Assembly (NCBI GenBank): GCA_009930355.1
Contig: RZYK01000005.1
Span: 1 to 31,482, forward strand
Length of the DNA stretch: 31,482 bases
Source of the DNA: Campylobacterota bacterium
Lineage (GTDB): Bacteria; Campylobacterota; Campylobacteria; Campylobacterales; Sulfurospirillaceae
Direction: 5' to 3'
Below, in pieces: positions 16,635-24,204 of this stretch. Within the stretch, counting starts at the first letter, position 1. Each line of letters opens with the position of its first letter. The notes beneath the pieces are model-generated. The model saw nothing but the letters and a program-made list of their open reading frames with translations, was not told the DNA's origin and made no database searches. Made by a program: the position numbers and the translations under genes.

Positions 16635-17717
16635 GTGCATCAAGAGCTCCAAACAAATATCAAATTCTCTTCCCGTAGCTTAGGTGCAGTCCAAACCTAT
16701 CTAAAACAAAAGATCTACGGGCAAGATTACGCTATTGATACCATCGTGAACCAACTTAGCATCAGCGTTGCTGGCCTTGGAAATCCTGAAAAGCCCTTAG
16801 GTTCTTTTTTATGTATGGGACCTACAGGGGTTGGGAAGACTGAACTTGCCAAAGAGCTTGCGAAAGTGCTCAATATTAACTTTGTGCGATTTGATATGAG
16901 TGAATATATGGATGATAGCAGTGTGAGTAACCTTATAGGCTCCGCAAGAGGATTAGTGGGTTCCGAAGAAGGTGGACTTTTAACCAATGCCATTGCAAAA
17001 AACCCATGTTCTGTTTTGCTATTAGATGAGATCGAAAAAGCCGACCACAAAGTGCTTAATCTGTTACTTCAAATATTCGATTATGGCACTCTTACAGACA
17101 CACTTGGGCGTAGGGTAGATTTTAGAAACACGATCATTTTACTCACCTCTAATGTGGGAGCTACCGAAAAAGCAACGGTTGGTTTTGCCAGCAACAGCTA
17201 TGATAATAAACTACGAGCACTCTGCGATTTGTTGTTGCCAGAACTCTTAGCACGCATTGATCATATCATGGAGTTTAATGTCCTTAGTAAAGCCATGATG
17301 CAAGACATCGCTTGTAAATTTTTACACCAACTCCAGAATAAATTAAAAGCACAACGCATTAATCTTAAATACAACGACGCTGTGGTGGAGTATCTCTCAG
17401 CTATTGGGTATGAACATAAACTAGGTGCAAGAGGTGTGAGTAAGGTGATTAACCAAGTCATTACCTTACCACTCTCCCATCAAATTCTCTCCAATGCGAT
17501 TAAACTCAACACCAAAGTGATGGTTGAATACACGCAAGAAGAGGGCATCATCTTTAACTATCTCGATAAAGATTTTGATCGCACTCCGACATTGTTAGAC
17601 AATGAGGGCAATTTGTGGTTTGATGTCTGTGAAGATGCCTTTTCCTATGCCAAATCCAACCCAGGAGTGGTTGTTAAGCGCTCAAGCAATGGAAGAGGCT
17701 TTATCATTAAACAATAA
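16635..17717 (+). CDS. Stand-alone ClpA/ClpB second-AAA-domain unfoldase
   Basis: This 360-residue protein matches only the D2 half of ClpA (~750 residues). It has Walker A G62-PTGVGKT-69, FDMSEYMD, Walker B LLLDEIEKAD (D131, E132), sensor 1 LLTSNVG, arginine finger R207 in PELLARIDHI, and the sensor-2 GARG followed by the small domain. There is no N domain or D1. At the position of the ClpP-docking loop it has V182-G-F184, fitting the [LIV]-G-[FL] pattern, so it may dock on ClpP. The last ~70 residues (after IIFNYLDKD) are not Clp-like and might bind substrates. It starts with GTG after AAAAGGA; an out-of-frame ATG overlaps it at 16633. Confidence 0.82.
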   Translation: MHQELQTNIKFSSRSLGAVQTYLKQKIYGQDYAIDTIVNQLSISVAGLGNPEKPLGSFLCMGPTGVGKTELAKELAKVLNINFVRFDMSEYMDDSSVSNLIGSARGLVGSEEGGLLTNAIAKNPCSVLLLDEIEKADHKVLNLLLQIFDYGTLTDTLGRRVDFRNTIILLTSNVGATEKATVGFASNSYDNKLRALCDLLLPELLARIDHIMEFNVLSKAMMQDIACKFLHQLQNKLKAQRINLKYNDAVVEYLSAIGYEHKLGARGVSKVINQVITLPLSHQILSNAIKLNTKVMVEYTQEEGIIFNYLDKDFDRTPTLLDNEGNLWFDVCEDAFSYAKSNPGVVVKRSSNGRGFIIKQ

Positions 17718-17718
17718 T

Positions 17719-17750
17719 GGTCAGTATATGTCCATAGCTTTATCTATGAT
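17719..17750 (+). promoter_or_regulatory. WYL-type operator/promoter 7 (small-protein/PLD/SSB operon)
   Basis: GTCA (17720-17723), centre GTATA and TGTC (17729-17732) form an imperfect inverted repeat within TGGTCA/TGTCCA. TATGAT (17745-17750) follows TGTC after 12 bases. It precedes the 76-residue protein gene at 17778 and probably drives the whole block to the SSB or Deg gene. Confidence 0.7.
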
Positions 17751-17777
17751 GTCATTAAATCTTACAAAGGAGCCACA

Positions 17778-18008
17778 ATGATAGATGAATTACAAACCGA
17801 GTTTGACCAAAGTGTTCGAAAGATGGCTGAAAACAAATTACTAAAAAAACTAAACGAACAAGGCTTACAACGCTCGGATCTCTCTATGGAAAAATTTGAA
17901 GAGTTGCTCGCTATTGAGATGAGCTTGTTAAAAAGTGATGGGAAGAAAGTCGGAGCGGGGATTGGTATAGGCATCCTCTTTTCCATCATCACTGGCGGTA
18001 TCTTTTAA
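17778..18008 (+). CDS. Small protein with glycine-rich hydrophobic C-terminus
   Basis: I recognise no family for this 76-residue protein. The first ~55 residues are charged and helical; the last ~20 (VGAGIGIGILFSIITGGIF) form a glycine-rich hydrophobic tail, suitable as a tail anchor or membrane-active segment. AAAGGAG precedes the ATG. It resembles the product of 18311-18616: both have a KLL/QGL-type helix, a central acidic helix, a K-rich turn and a glycine-containing hydrophobic tail. It is the first gene of a tightly spaced block. Its role is unknown; membrane association is inferred. Confidence 0.7.
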   Translation: MIDELQTEFDQSVRKMAENKLLKKLNEQGLQRSDLSMEKFEELLAIEMSLLKSDGKKVGAGIGIGILFSIITGGIF

Positions 18009-18018
18009 AGGTAGCAAT

Positions 18019-18327
18019 ATGAAACAAGAACGCAAACATTACCCACTTGTTATCCATGAAGAGGAAGATGAATCTGTGGGTGCTTTTTTTTGGAGTACGT
18101 TAAAACTTCTATGCAAATGCGCATGGTTTGGCTCTAAATTTGCCGTTAAAAATGCACCAGCTGCTATTGGGATGGCATGGGAGATTAAAAAAGAGATAAC
18201 CAATGAAGTGATTAAGGGAATCGAAGAGGTGCATCGAAATATGAAAGAACAAAGTATAGAAGAGCAGATTCACCAACTCAAATACGAAAAAAACGCTAAA
18301 AAAAAGCAGAATGCTTATGATCTTTAA
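18019..18327 (+). CDS. Small hypothetical protein
   Basis: This 102-residue protein belongs to no family I know. It has an acidic N-terminus (HEEEDESVG), a central amphipathic or weakly hydrophobic helix (FFWSTLKLLCKCAWFGSKF) and a long, highly charged C-terminal helix. AAAGGTAGC precedes the ATG, 10 bases after the previous stop. Its 3' end overlaps the next gene by 17 bases. Its position between two related small proteins suggests they act together, perhaps at the inner membrane. Confidence 0.65.
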   Translation: MKQERKHYPLVIHEEEDESVGAFFWSTLKLLCKCAWFGSKFAVKNAPAAIGMAWEIKKEITNEVIKGIEEVHRNMKEQSIEEQIHQLKYEKNAKKKQNAYDL

Positions 18328-18616
18328 TGCAAAAGACTTGATACAGGCCCCATCTTTTTTTAAAAAACCATTAGAATCACTCAAAGAAACCGCTTCAGCT
18401 ATGGATGAGAAGTACGAACACTATGTCCGCTCCAAAGCCATCGAAGCAGTCAATCAAAAGCTCTTAGACAAAGGCCTAAAGGTTGAGCAAATAGCTCGTG
18501 CAGATTATGAAGCCATGGTGTGTGACAGCACGAAAGATATCAAAAAAGAACATGCTAAAAAACTCTCACAAGGGCTGTTCTCTTTTATCGGTCTTGATTT
18601 ATTGATGGGGTGGTAG
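18311..18616 (+). CDS. Small protein related to the 17778 product
   Basis: This 101-residue protein (or 99 residues if the second ATG at 18317 is used) has no recognised domain. From about residue 40 it follows the pattern of the 76-residue protein: helix ending QKLLDKGL, an acidic helix with DYEAMVCD, a KKEHAKKLSQ turn, and a hydrophobic end GLFSFIGLDLLMGW. This suggests an old duplication within the operon. The ribosome site is weak, and the 17-base overlap with the upstream gene suggests coupled translation. Confidence 0.6.
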   Translation: MLMIFNAKDLIQAPSFFKKPLESLKETASAMDEKYEHYVRSKAIEAVNQKLLDKGLKVEQIARADYEAMVCDSTKDIKKEHAKKLSQGLFSFIGLDLLMGW

Positions 18617-18619
18617 ACA

Positions 18620-18985
18620 ATGTTTGGTTTTTTAGTGAAAGGAGCAACCTATTATGTCTTATGGCAAAAGTTTCAAAAGCATGTTGTGCTTATTATTGGC
18701 TCACTCATAGCTATTGTCCTCATTAATACCTTTTATAACGATCTTTTTGCGGTCATGAAAGTCAACCATAAAGAAAGCCTCTACGGACTTTTAATGCTCA
18801 AGTGGTTACTGATCATTGCCATTGTGGGCTTTGTGCTGTACACGCTTAAGCACACCTCTGTAGATAAATGTTCTCGAGAAGATGAACAAACTCCATTGCC
18901 ACCTAAAAGCCAAGAGATTTTGGATAAAAAAGAGGCTTTGCAGAGTATTAGTGATGTTATTTTACAAAAGTACACCCATGCGTAA
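18620..18985 (+). CDS. Small inner-membrane protein, two TM segments
   Basis: This 121-residue protein has two membrane helices at about residues 22-40 (VVLIIGSLIAIVLINTF) and 56-75 (LLMLKWLLIIAIVGFVLY), followed by a charged tail. No family is recognised. It begins 3 bases after the previous stop and its own stop overlaps the phospholipase D start by 8 bases, so the products are probably made together. It may anchor the small proteins encoded upstream; this is inference. Confidence 0.68.
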   Translation: MFGFLVKGATYYVLWQKFQKHVVLIIGSLIAIVLINTFYNDLFAVMKVNHKESLYGLLMLKWLLIIAIVGFVLYTLKHTSVDKCSREDEQTPLPPKSQEILDKKEALQSISDVILQKYTHA

Positions 18986-20141
18986 ATGTCTATCTCTTTT
19001 CCTCTTTTTACTCCTTATTACTGTCAATGCTAAAGAGAGCTTGTATGTCAATATCCCACAAGCTTCTCCTCACCAACACAGTGCTACAACTTTTGGGAAG
19101 GAGCTTATTGCCCTCATTGATGCTTCTAAAGAGGAGATTGTCTTTGCCATCTACGGGCTTCGATCACAAGAGGATATTTTAGCAGCACTCCTTCGAGCTA
19201 AAAAAAGAGGTGTGAGCATCAAAGGGGTTGTGGATAGTGACACGCATGGGTCTAACTACTATGACCATACAGGATTGTTGCATGAGCATTTTTCGCTAAA
19301 GAGTGACCATAAAAGTGCCATTATGCACAATAAATTTTTTGTCTTTGATCGCAAAATTGTCTGGAGTGGCTCTTCCAATATTAGCGATACAGGAACAGGG
19401 GGTTATAATGCAAATGCGGTGATTGTAACAGAGGATAAAGCGGTTGCTAACGTGTATCATCAAGAGTTTGATCAGATGTATGAGGGAAACTTTGGTAAAA
19501 AGAAGCATGAGATTCACCGTGAAAACATTCGTACAGATGAATCCACTTTAAGTGTCTATTTTTCACCCAAATCCAACACCTATGAAAAAGCCATTAAACC
19601 ACTGATTCAAAATGCCAAGCACTCGATTTACATCCCGATTTTTTATCTGACGCATGAAGAGCTCTCCAAAGAGTTAATTAAAGCATCTAAAAAAGGGGTG
19701 GAGGTTAAAATCATTCTCGATGCGAGTGCGGCGCGCAATAAGTACAGTATGCACCACAAATTAAGGGAAGAGGGCATTGCGGTAAAAGTTGAAAACTTTG
19801 GTGGGAAAATGCATGCCAAATCGATGATTGTGGATTCACGTTATTTTATTGCAGGGTCTATGAATTTTACGAAAGCGGGGAATACACTCAATGATGAAAA
19901 TACGCTTCTTATTGATAATCCCCTCTTAGCAAAAGCCTATGAGACCTACTTTTTTGAATTATGGAAGAGCATCCCAGAGCGCTATTTAAAAAAAGACCCC
20001 TTACCTGAAGGCTTTGAGAGTCTTCATTCGTGCGAAGATGGCATTGACAATAACTTTAATCATCAAAAAGACCACGATGATCCATCGTGTCAAAAAAAAG
20101 AGAAGAGTACTTTAGCCAATCTATTCTCATGGTTTAAATAA
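18978..20141 (+). CDS. Secreted phospholipase D-family protein, Ca-binding-like tail
   Basis: This 387-residue protein begins with a signal peptide (MRKCLSLFLFLLLITVNA). Two HKD catalytic motifs are complete: H117-N-K119-x4-D124 in IMHNKFFVFD with SGSSN after it, and H279-A-K281-x4-D286 in KMHAKSMIVD with GSMN after it. The family cleaves phosphodiesters in lipids or nucleic acids; exported two-HKD members include nucleases and lipases. The C-terminus carries CEDGIDNNFNHQKDHDDPSC, a Cys-flanked Asp-rich loop like the C-DGIDND repeats that bind calcium. The start at 18978 is chosen because it gives the signal peptide; a frame from 18882 would add a non-secretory extension overlapping the previous gene. 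Confidence 0.82.
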   Translation: MRKCLSLFLFLLLITVNAKESLYVNIPQASPHQHSATTFGKELIALIDASKEEIVFAIYGLRSQEDILAALLRAKKRGVSIKGVVDSDTHGSNYYDHTGLLHEHFSLKSDHKSAIMHNKFFVFDRKIVWSGSSNISDTGTGGYNANAVIVTEDKAVANVYHQEFDQMYEGNFGKKKHEIHRENIRTDESTLSVYFSPKSNTYEKAIKPLIQNAKHSIYIPIFYLTHEELSKELIKASKKGVEVKIILDASAARNKYSMHHKLREEGIAVKVENFGGKMHAKSMIVDSRYFIAGSMNFTKAGNTLNDENTLLIDNPLLAKAYETYFFELWKSIPERYLKKDPLPEGFESLHSCEDGIDNNFNHQKDHDDPSCQKKEKSTLANLFSWFK

Positions 20142-20169
20142 AACAATACACATACAAAAAGGAATTTAC

Positions 20170-20613
20170 ATGTACAACAAAGTCATCATGGCAGGCAATC
20201 TGACCAAAGATATTACCCTTCGTTTTTTACCCAACGGTTCAGCCGTCTCTAACACCTCTTTGGCCACCAATCGCAAGTACACAGCGCCCAATGGGGAAAA
20301 GAAAGAAGAGGCGTGCTTTATCGATATTGCATTCTTTGGACGCTCCGCAGAGATTGCCAATCAATACCTCAAACGAGGTTCCAAGGTTTTAGTCGAAGGC
20401 AGACTCTCCTTTGATCAATGGACAGACCAAAACGGTGTTAAACACTCCAAACATTCTATTGTGGTGGAAACCATGCAGATGCTGGATAGCAAAGGGGATT
20501 ATAGTCATGATGACAAATCTATCCCAACACCTCCTGCTGCCATTCCTGTTGCGCCGCCTGAGAAAAAAATGACATTTGACCCATTGATTGAAAATGAAGA
20601 GATTCCCTTTTAA
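20170..20613 (+). CDS. ssb: Single-stranded DNA-binding protein
   Basis: This 147-residue SSB has an OB fold over about residues 1-108 (MYNKVIMAGNLTKDITLRFL, then FIDIAFFGRSAEIA, RGSKVLVEGRL), a Pro-rich linker and the acidic tip NEEIPF used to recruit repair enzymes. Campylobacterota normally carry a housekeeping ssb beside rpsR/rpsF; this copy has no ribosomal neighbours and lies in the WYL-controlled block, so it is probably an accessory or stress copy. AAAAAGGAATTT precedes the ATG. It starts 28 bases after the phospholipase D gene. Confidence 0.9.
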   Translation: MYNKVIMAGNLTKDITLRFLPNGSAVSNTSLATNRKYTAPNGEKKEEACFIDIAFFGRSAEIANQYLKRGSKVLVEGRLSFDQWTDQNGVKHSKHSIVVETMQMLDSKGDYSHDDKSIPTPPAAIPVAPPEKKMTFDPLIENEEIPF

Positions 20614-20657
20614 AGTGTTGATTGAATGCTCTGTATACCCATTATCAAAGGAAACCT

Positions 20658-22064
20658 ATGTTTAAAATTTTAGTGATACTTATATTTAGCCTTATCAACA
20701 GCTTTGCAGGGTCTTTACCTACAAACTCTATTGTCAGAATAATGGTTACGGCATCAGTCCCTAACTTCCAATACCCTTGGCAAAATGAAAAAATTGGGAG
20801 TTCCTCAGGTTCTGGTATTATTATCGATGGAAAAATGATCCTCACCTCTGCACATGTGGTTAATAATGCAAAATTCATTAAAGTTCAAAAAGAAAATAGT
20901 CCTCAAAAATACGCTGCGTATGTCATGTATATCTCCCATCAAGCAGATTTAGCCATACTATCAATGCCAGATAAAACTTTTTTTGAGGGAACAAAAGCTC
21001 TTACCTTTTCAACAGCTGCCAAACAAGGGGATGCGATAACGGTACTTGGCTTCCCCGTTGGAGGGAATAACCTCTCAACAACCAAAGGGGTTATATCGCG
21101 TATTGAGCGTAATATGTATGTACACAGTTCTGAGAAGATGTTAACCTTACAAGTCGATGCTGCTATAAACCCAGGAAACAGTGGGGGAGCCGCTATTAAT
21201 CAAAAGGGTGAAGTGGTTGGTGTTGCAATGCAACTTTTACCAAAGGCTAGCAATATAGCGTATCTTGTTCCTTCGCTCATTATTAATACCTTTTTGCACG
21301 ATATCAAAGATGGTAAAGTCGATGGTTTTCATAATGCTGAGAATGCCGTCCAGTGGTTAACCAATGATACGCTAAAAGCCTATTATGGTGTGAGCCAAAA
21401 TCAAGGGGTTATTGTAAGCAACGTGGATAACAATGAAAATGAACTTAAACTAGGCGATATTATTCTCTCCATTGATGATAAGCCTCTCTCCCATGAGGGA
21501 ACCGTTAAAACACCCTATGGCATTATGGACTATCAATATCTTTTGCACACACGACCGGTAGGCTCCACATTACCTTTAAAAATCATTCGTGACAAAAAAA
21601 CAATGACCATTACCTATACGCTAAAACGAAAGCATGAAATGGTGCGCACACTACAGGGTGAACAGCCTTCGTATTTGGTGTATGGTGGGTTTATTTTTAG
21701 TCCACTAACCCATAACTATCTAAAAGCTATTAATTTAGATTCTTCCAATTTTGAACTCTTTTTCTTTCATAATGACAAAACTAAACATGTAAAAGAGCCC
21801 GTTATTTTACAATACGAAGTGCTTGACCATGCAATTAATTCAGGGTATGCAGCGCACGGTGATTTGGTTAAATCAGTGAATGGAGTACTGGTAGAGAGTT
21901 TTCGTCACTTCGTGGAATTAATTGATAAGGTTAGTGAGCCTATGACGGTCATTGAGTTTATTGACGAGGATTATAAGAAGATCGTTTTAGACACTCAAAA
22001 AGCCAAGGATAGTTTTAAAGACATCAAAGCGATTTATGGGCTAAGCAGTGATAGGTGTTTGTGA
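20658..22064 (+). CDS. Deg/HtrA-type periplasmic serine protease with two PDZ-like regions
   Basis: This 468-residue protein has a signal peptide (MFKILVILIFSLINSFAGS) and a trypsin-like protease domain with triad H66 (TSAHVV), D97 (ADLAIL) and S175 (NPGNSGGA). PDZ-like regions follow at about 235-335 (ELKLGDIILSIDDKPLS) and 385-455 (GYAAHGDLVKSVNGVLVESF). The layout is closer to the DEG9/Deg-like type than to E. coli DegP. It would degrade misfolded or target proteins outside the cytoplasm. The start at 20658 has AAAGGA and gives the signal peptide; an in-frame start at 20622 does not. It lies 44 bases after ssb, with no WYL-type site between, and probably shares that operon. Confidence 0.85.
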   Translation: MFKILVILIFSLINSFAGSLPTNSIVRIMVTASVPNFQYPWQNEKIGSSSGSGIIIDGKMILTSAHVVNNAKFIKVQKENSPQKYAAYVMYISHQADLAILSMPDKTFFEGTKALTFSTAAKQGDAITVLGFPVGGNNLSTTKGVISRIERNMYVHSSEKMLTLQVDAAINPGNSGGAAINQKGEVVGVAMQLLPKASNIAYLVPSLIINTFLHDIKDGKVDGFHNAENAVQWLTNDTLKAYYGVSQNQGVIVSNVDNNENELKLGDIILSIDDKPLSHEGTVKTPYGIMDYQYLLHTRPVGSTLPLKIIRDKKTMTITYTLKRKHEMVRTLQGEQPSYLVYGGFIFSPLTHNYLKAINLDSSNFELFFFHNDKTKHVKEPVILQYEVLDHAINSGYAAHGDLVKSVNGVLVESFRHFVELIDKVSEPMTVIEFIDEDYKKIVLDTQKAKDSFKDIKAIYGLSSDRCL

Positions 22065-22105
22065 GCATATTAGAATCGTTATTTATATTCACTCACACCT
22101 TTTTT
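22054..22105 (+). terminator. Possible rho-independent terminator after the Deg gene
   Basis: GGTG...TGAG at 22054-22065 can pair with CTCACACC at 22092-22099 with a 4-base bulge, followed by TTTTTT (22100-22105). The loop is long, so this is only moderate evidence. It ends just before the next WYL-type promoter. Confidence 0.4.
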
Positions 22106-22111
22106 ATTTCC

Positions 22112-22142
22112 GACAGAATATGTCTATATCTTCTTTTATGAT
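22112..22142 (+). promoter_or_regulatory. WYL-type operator/promoter 8 (MYG1-family gene)
   Basis: GACA-GAATA-TGTC (22112-22124) is followed after 12 bases by TATGAT (22137-22142). The predicted transcript would start at about 22149, where the first in-frame ATG lies, which supports the downstream ATG at 22173 with its AAAGGA site as the real start. Confidence 0.75.
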
Positions 22143-22172
22143 TACACCATGAAATTACAAAAGGATTCACCC

Positions 22173-22952
22173 ATGCTAACAATTGCTACCCACAATAAAA
22201 TGTTTCACGCAGATGAAGTTACGGCCGTTGCTCTGTTAAAAATCTTTCTTGAAGAGGCCATTGAAGTCAAAAGAGTCGATCATCAAACCGAAGATTTTAG
22301 TGCATATGATCTTGTTTTGGATATTGGGAAAAAATACGATGGGATAAAGTATTTTGATCATCACCAAAACAAAGGTGGCAAAAGCTCTGCTGGGTTAATA
22401 TGGGATTACCTAGGGGTATCTTCACGCTATCCACGCATTAGCAAACTAATTCACCTTGTCGATATGAATGACACCGGTGTTCAAAAAGCAGGGGACTTTG
22501 AGTATGCCTCTTTAATTAAAGCTTTTAACACCAAAACTCTCCTCTCAAACGAACAAGAAATACAGTTTGAACGTGCGGTTGAATTTGCAATGACAATGAT
22601 TAACGCGATGGTCATCAATCAAGAAGAGGTAGAAAAAGCCAAAGATATTATCAAAAACTCTTACTATTTTCAGGGAAACCCTAAAATTTTAGAGCTGGAA
22701 ACATTTACCCCTCACTGGTCAAGCTATATCAATGGCAGAACACAACCTAATATCAAAGCCGTGGTGTGGGAGGATGTGGAAGAGCACACATGGAAAGTAA
22801 AACTGCCTCCCAAAGTTCCAGGGTCGTTTGAATTAAGCACTAAACCTCTGGTACAAGATCCTTCTATGGTGTTTGTGCACACTTCTGGGCATTTTGCAGT
22901 GGCAAGAGACGAAGCACAAATGGCCTCTTTTTTATCAAAATGCATTCATTAG
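22173..22952 (+). CDS. MYG1 / UPF0160 family protein
   Basis: This 260-residue protein matches the MYG1 (UPF0160) family, which belongs to the DHH phosphoesterase group. The N-terminal ATHNKMFHADE (H7, H12, D14) and the DHH-like D62-H63-H64 in FDHHQNKGGKSSAG are the expected metal-binding motifs. The C-terminal part has NIKAVVWEDVEEHTWKVKLPP and HFAVARDE. The eukaryotic homologue is a 3'-5' RNA exonuclease; the bacterial role is not established, but a nuclease or phosphoesterase is likely. It is shorter than many members (~300). The start is set by promoter position and ribosome site. It is a single-gene WYL-type unit. Confidence 0.85.
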   Translation: MLTIATHNKMFHADEVTAVALLKIFLEEAIEVKRVDHQTEDFSAYDLVLDIGKKYDGIKYFDHHQNKGGKSSAGLIWDYLGVSSRYPRISKLIHLVDMNDTGVQKAGDFEYASLIKAFNTKTLLSNEQEIQFERAVEFAMTMINAMVINQEEVEKAKDIIKNSYYFQGNPKILELETFTPHWSSYINGRTQPNIKAVVWEDVEEHTWKVKLPPKVPGSFELSTKPLVQDPSMVFVHTSGHFAVARDEAQMASFLSKCIH

Positions 22953-22982
22953 CCATAATATGTCTTTAGGTCAATGTATACT
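22952..22982 (+). promoter_or_regulatory. WYL-type operator/promoter 9 (lipoprotein pair)
   Basis: GCCA (one mismatch to GACA), centre TAATA and TGTC (22961-22964) are followed after 12 bases by TATACT (22977-22982). It begins at the MYG1 stop codon and lies 36 bases before the first lipoprotein ATG. Confidence 0.65.
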
Positions 22983-23018
22983 ATGCTTCAACGTTGAAAG
23001 ATAAAGGAAAAGAATCCA

Positions 23019-23534
23019 ATGAGTGTAAAACATATACCCCATTTTTCCATTTTAGCACTCGCACTTCTATTCAGTGGCTGTGCAGAACATGCCTTACAAA
23101 TAACTCCTCATTTTGAGAAAAATAATGAGGGGATTGCTCCATTGGGGTGCACCATTGTCTATGAGCATGGCAACTATGAGTATGTTCCTTCAATGATAAC
23201 GCATAATCCTACAAGCAAGTGCACCGCACTGTATGCTTATCAAATTCAGTACCACAATGGAGGAACCAGTTGGGATGGGCTCAATATTTGGAATCCTTTG
23301 TTGTTTGTAGGATTTCCTATGAGTGAAGAGAGCCTTGTAGTTGAAGCGAAGTTAGAGCTAAAAGAGAACAATACTCTCATAAAAGAGTTTTCAGCAGTAT
23401 GTATTGCCAATAAAACACGCAACTTATTTCAAAATTCAGGAAGCAGTGGTCCACGCAAAGCGTGTTTGTTAGAAATTAAAGACAATATAGATTCACAAAT
23501 CAAACATTTTAAAAAGGAGTCAAAATATGAGTAA
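23019..23534 (+). CDS. Lipoprotein of unknown function
   Basis: This 171-residue protein has a signal sequence ending in the lipobox LFSG-C21, so it should be lipidated and membrane-anchored. The mature part contains several cysteines and repeated short strands, and no domain I recognise. AAAGGAAAAG precedes the ATG. It overlaps the next lipoprotein gene by 8 bases (ATGAGTAA), so the two are translated together and may interact in the envelope. Confidence 0.75.
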   Translation: MSVKHIPHFSILALALLFSGCAEHALQITPHFEKNNEGIAPLGCTIVYEHGNYEYVPSMITHNPTSKCTALYAYQIQYHNGGTSWDGLNIWNPLLFVGFPMSEESLVVEAKLELKENNTLIKEFSAVCIANKTRNLFQNSGSSGPRKACLLEIKDNIDSQIKHFKKESKYE

Positions 23535-23967
23535 AGCCATTCTTGGTATGGTTGTTTCTATAGGAGCAGTAGTGTTGTTAAGCGGTTGTGGTGCTTCAGG
23601 TCAGCAGTTTAGTCAATTTACTGCACCAAAGCCAGACAGAGCTCAAGTGTATGTTTACCGTCCAGAGTCATTTGTGGGAGGAGGGGTATATTATGACATT
23701 CATGTCACCAATGCTACAAATCCTGATCGTATTGTGGATGAATTAGTCAATGGAAGCTATATGGAGTTTGACGTACCCTCAGGCGAAAATGAAGTATGGG
23801 GAAAAACGGAAGCCAAAAGCTCTGTCACGTTGGATGTCAAAACAGGGGAAACCTATTGTGTCAGAGGAGGTGTAGGTATAGGCTTTTTGGTGGGCAGACC
23901 TAATCTTGAAATTGTAGATATGGCGACATGTAAGAGTGAAATTGTTGGAACAAAATTAGCAAAATAA
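23527..23967 (+). CDS. DUF2846-like lipoprotein
   Basis: This 146-residue protein has a signal peptide with lipobox LLSG-C21. The body resembles DUF2846: RAQVYVYRPESFVGGGVYYD near the start of the mature chain, then NGSYMEFDVPSGENEVWG and VKTGETYCVRGGVGIGFLVG. This beta-sandwich family occurs as small envelope lipoproteins; no activity is known. A strong AAAAAGGAG site precedes the ATG. It is the last gene of the WYL-type set seen in this window. Confidence 0.78.
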   Translation: MSKAILGMVVSIGAVVLLSGCGASGQQFSQFTAPKPDRAQVYVYRPESFVGGGVYYDIHVTNATNPDRIVDELVNGSYMEFDVPSGENEVWGKTEAKSSVTLDVKTGETYCVRGGVGIGFLVGRPNLEIVDMATCKSEIVGTKLAK

Positions 23968-24204
23968 CCTCGTATAAAACAGCATACGCTTGCCACTGAT
24001 AGCACTTAGATGAGTGGCAAGTACATTGATGAATCAAACAGTCGAATCTAAGCAGTTTATTAGTTTCTAATTATTGAAAATATAGATTTTCAAAGTTAAT
24101 TTACGATGGCCCACTCTCTTTATACACGGCAATGCATCAAACTCTTTTCCAAATCTCGATGCATGCTTTGAACACCGCGAATACCGTTTTATTCGCTTTC
24201 TTTT
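23968..24204. other. Intergenic stretch with an inverted repeat
   Basis: No convincing gene lies here. CTTGCCACT (23989-23997) and AGTGGCAAG (24013-24021) form a perfect 9-bp inverted repeat with a 15-base loop. No T-run follows, so a terminator role for the converging lipoprotein and antitoxin transcripts is only possible. Confidence 0.4.

Noticed and set aside
16727..17050. Minus-strand frame of 107 codons inside the ClpA-D2 gene
   Set aside because: It is the complement of a strongly conserved AAA+ region and is not an independent gene.
18882..18977. N-terminal extension of the phospholipase D protein
   Set aside because: It overlaps the previous gene and would bury the clear signal peptide beginning at 18978.
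20614..20657. A WYL-type promoter directly before the Deg protease gene
   Set aside because: Only TGTT and TGTATA at inexact spacing are found; the gene more likely shares the upstream operon.
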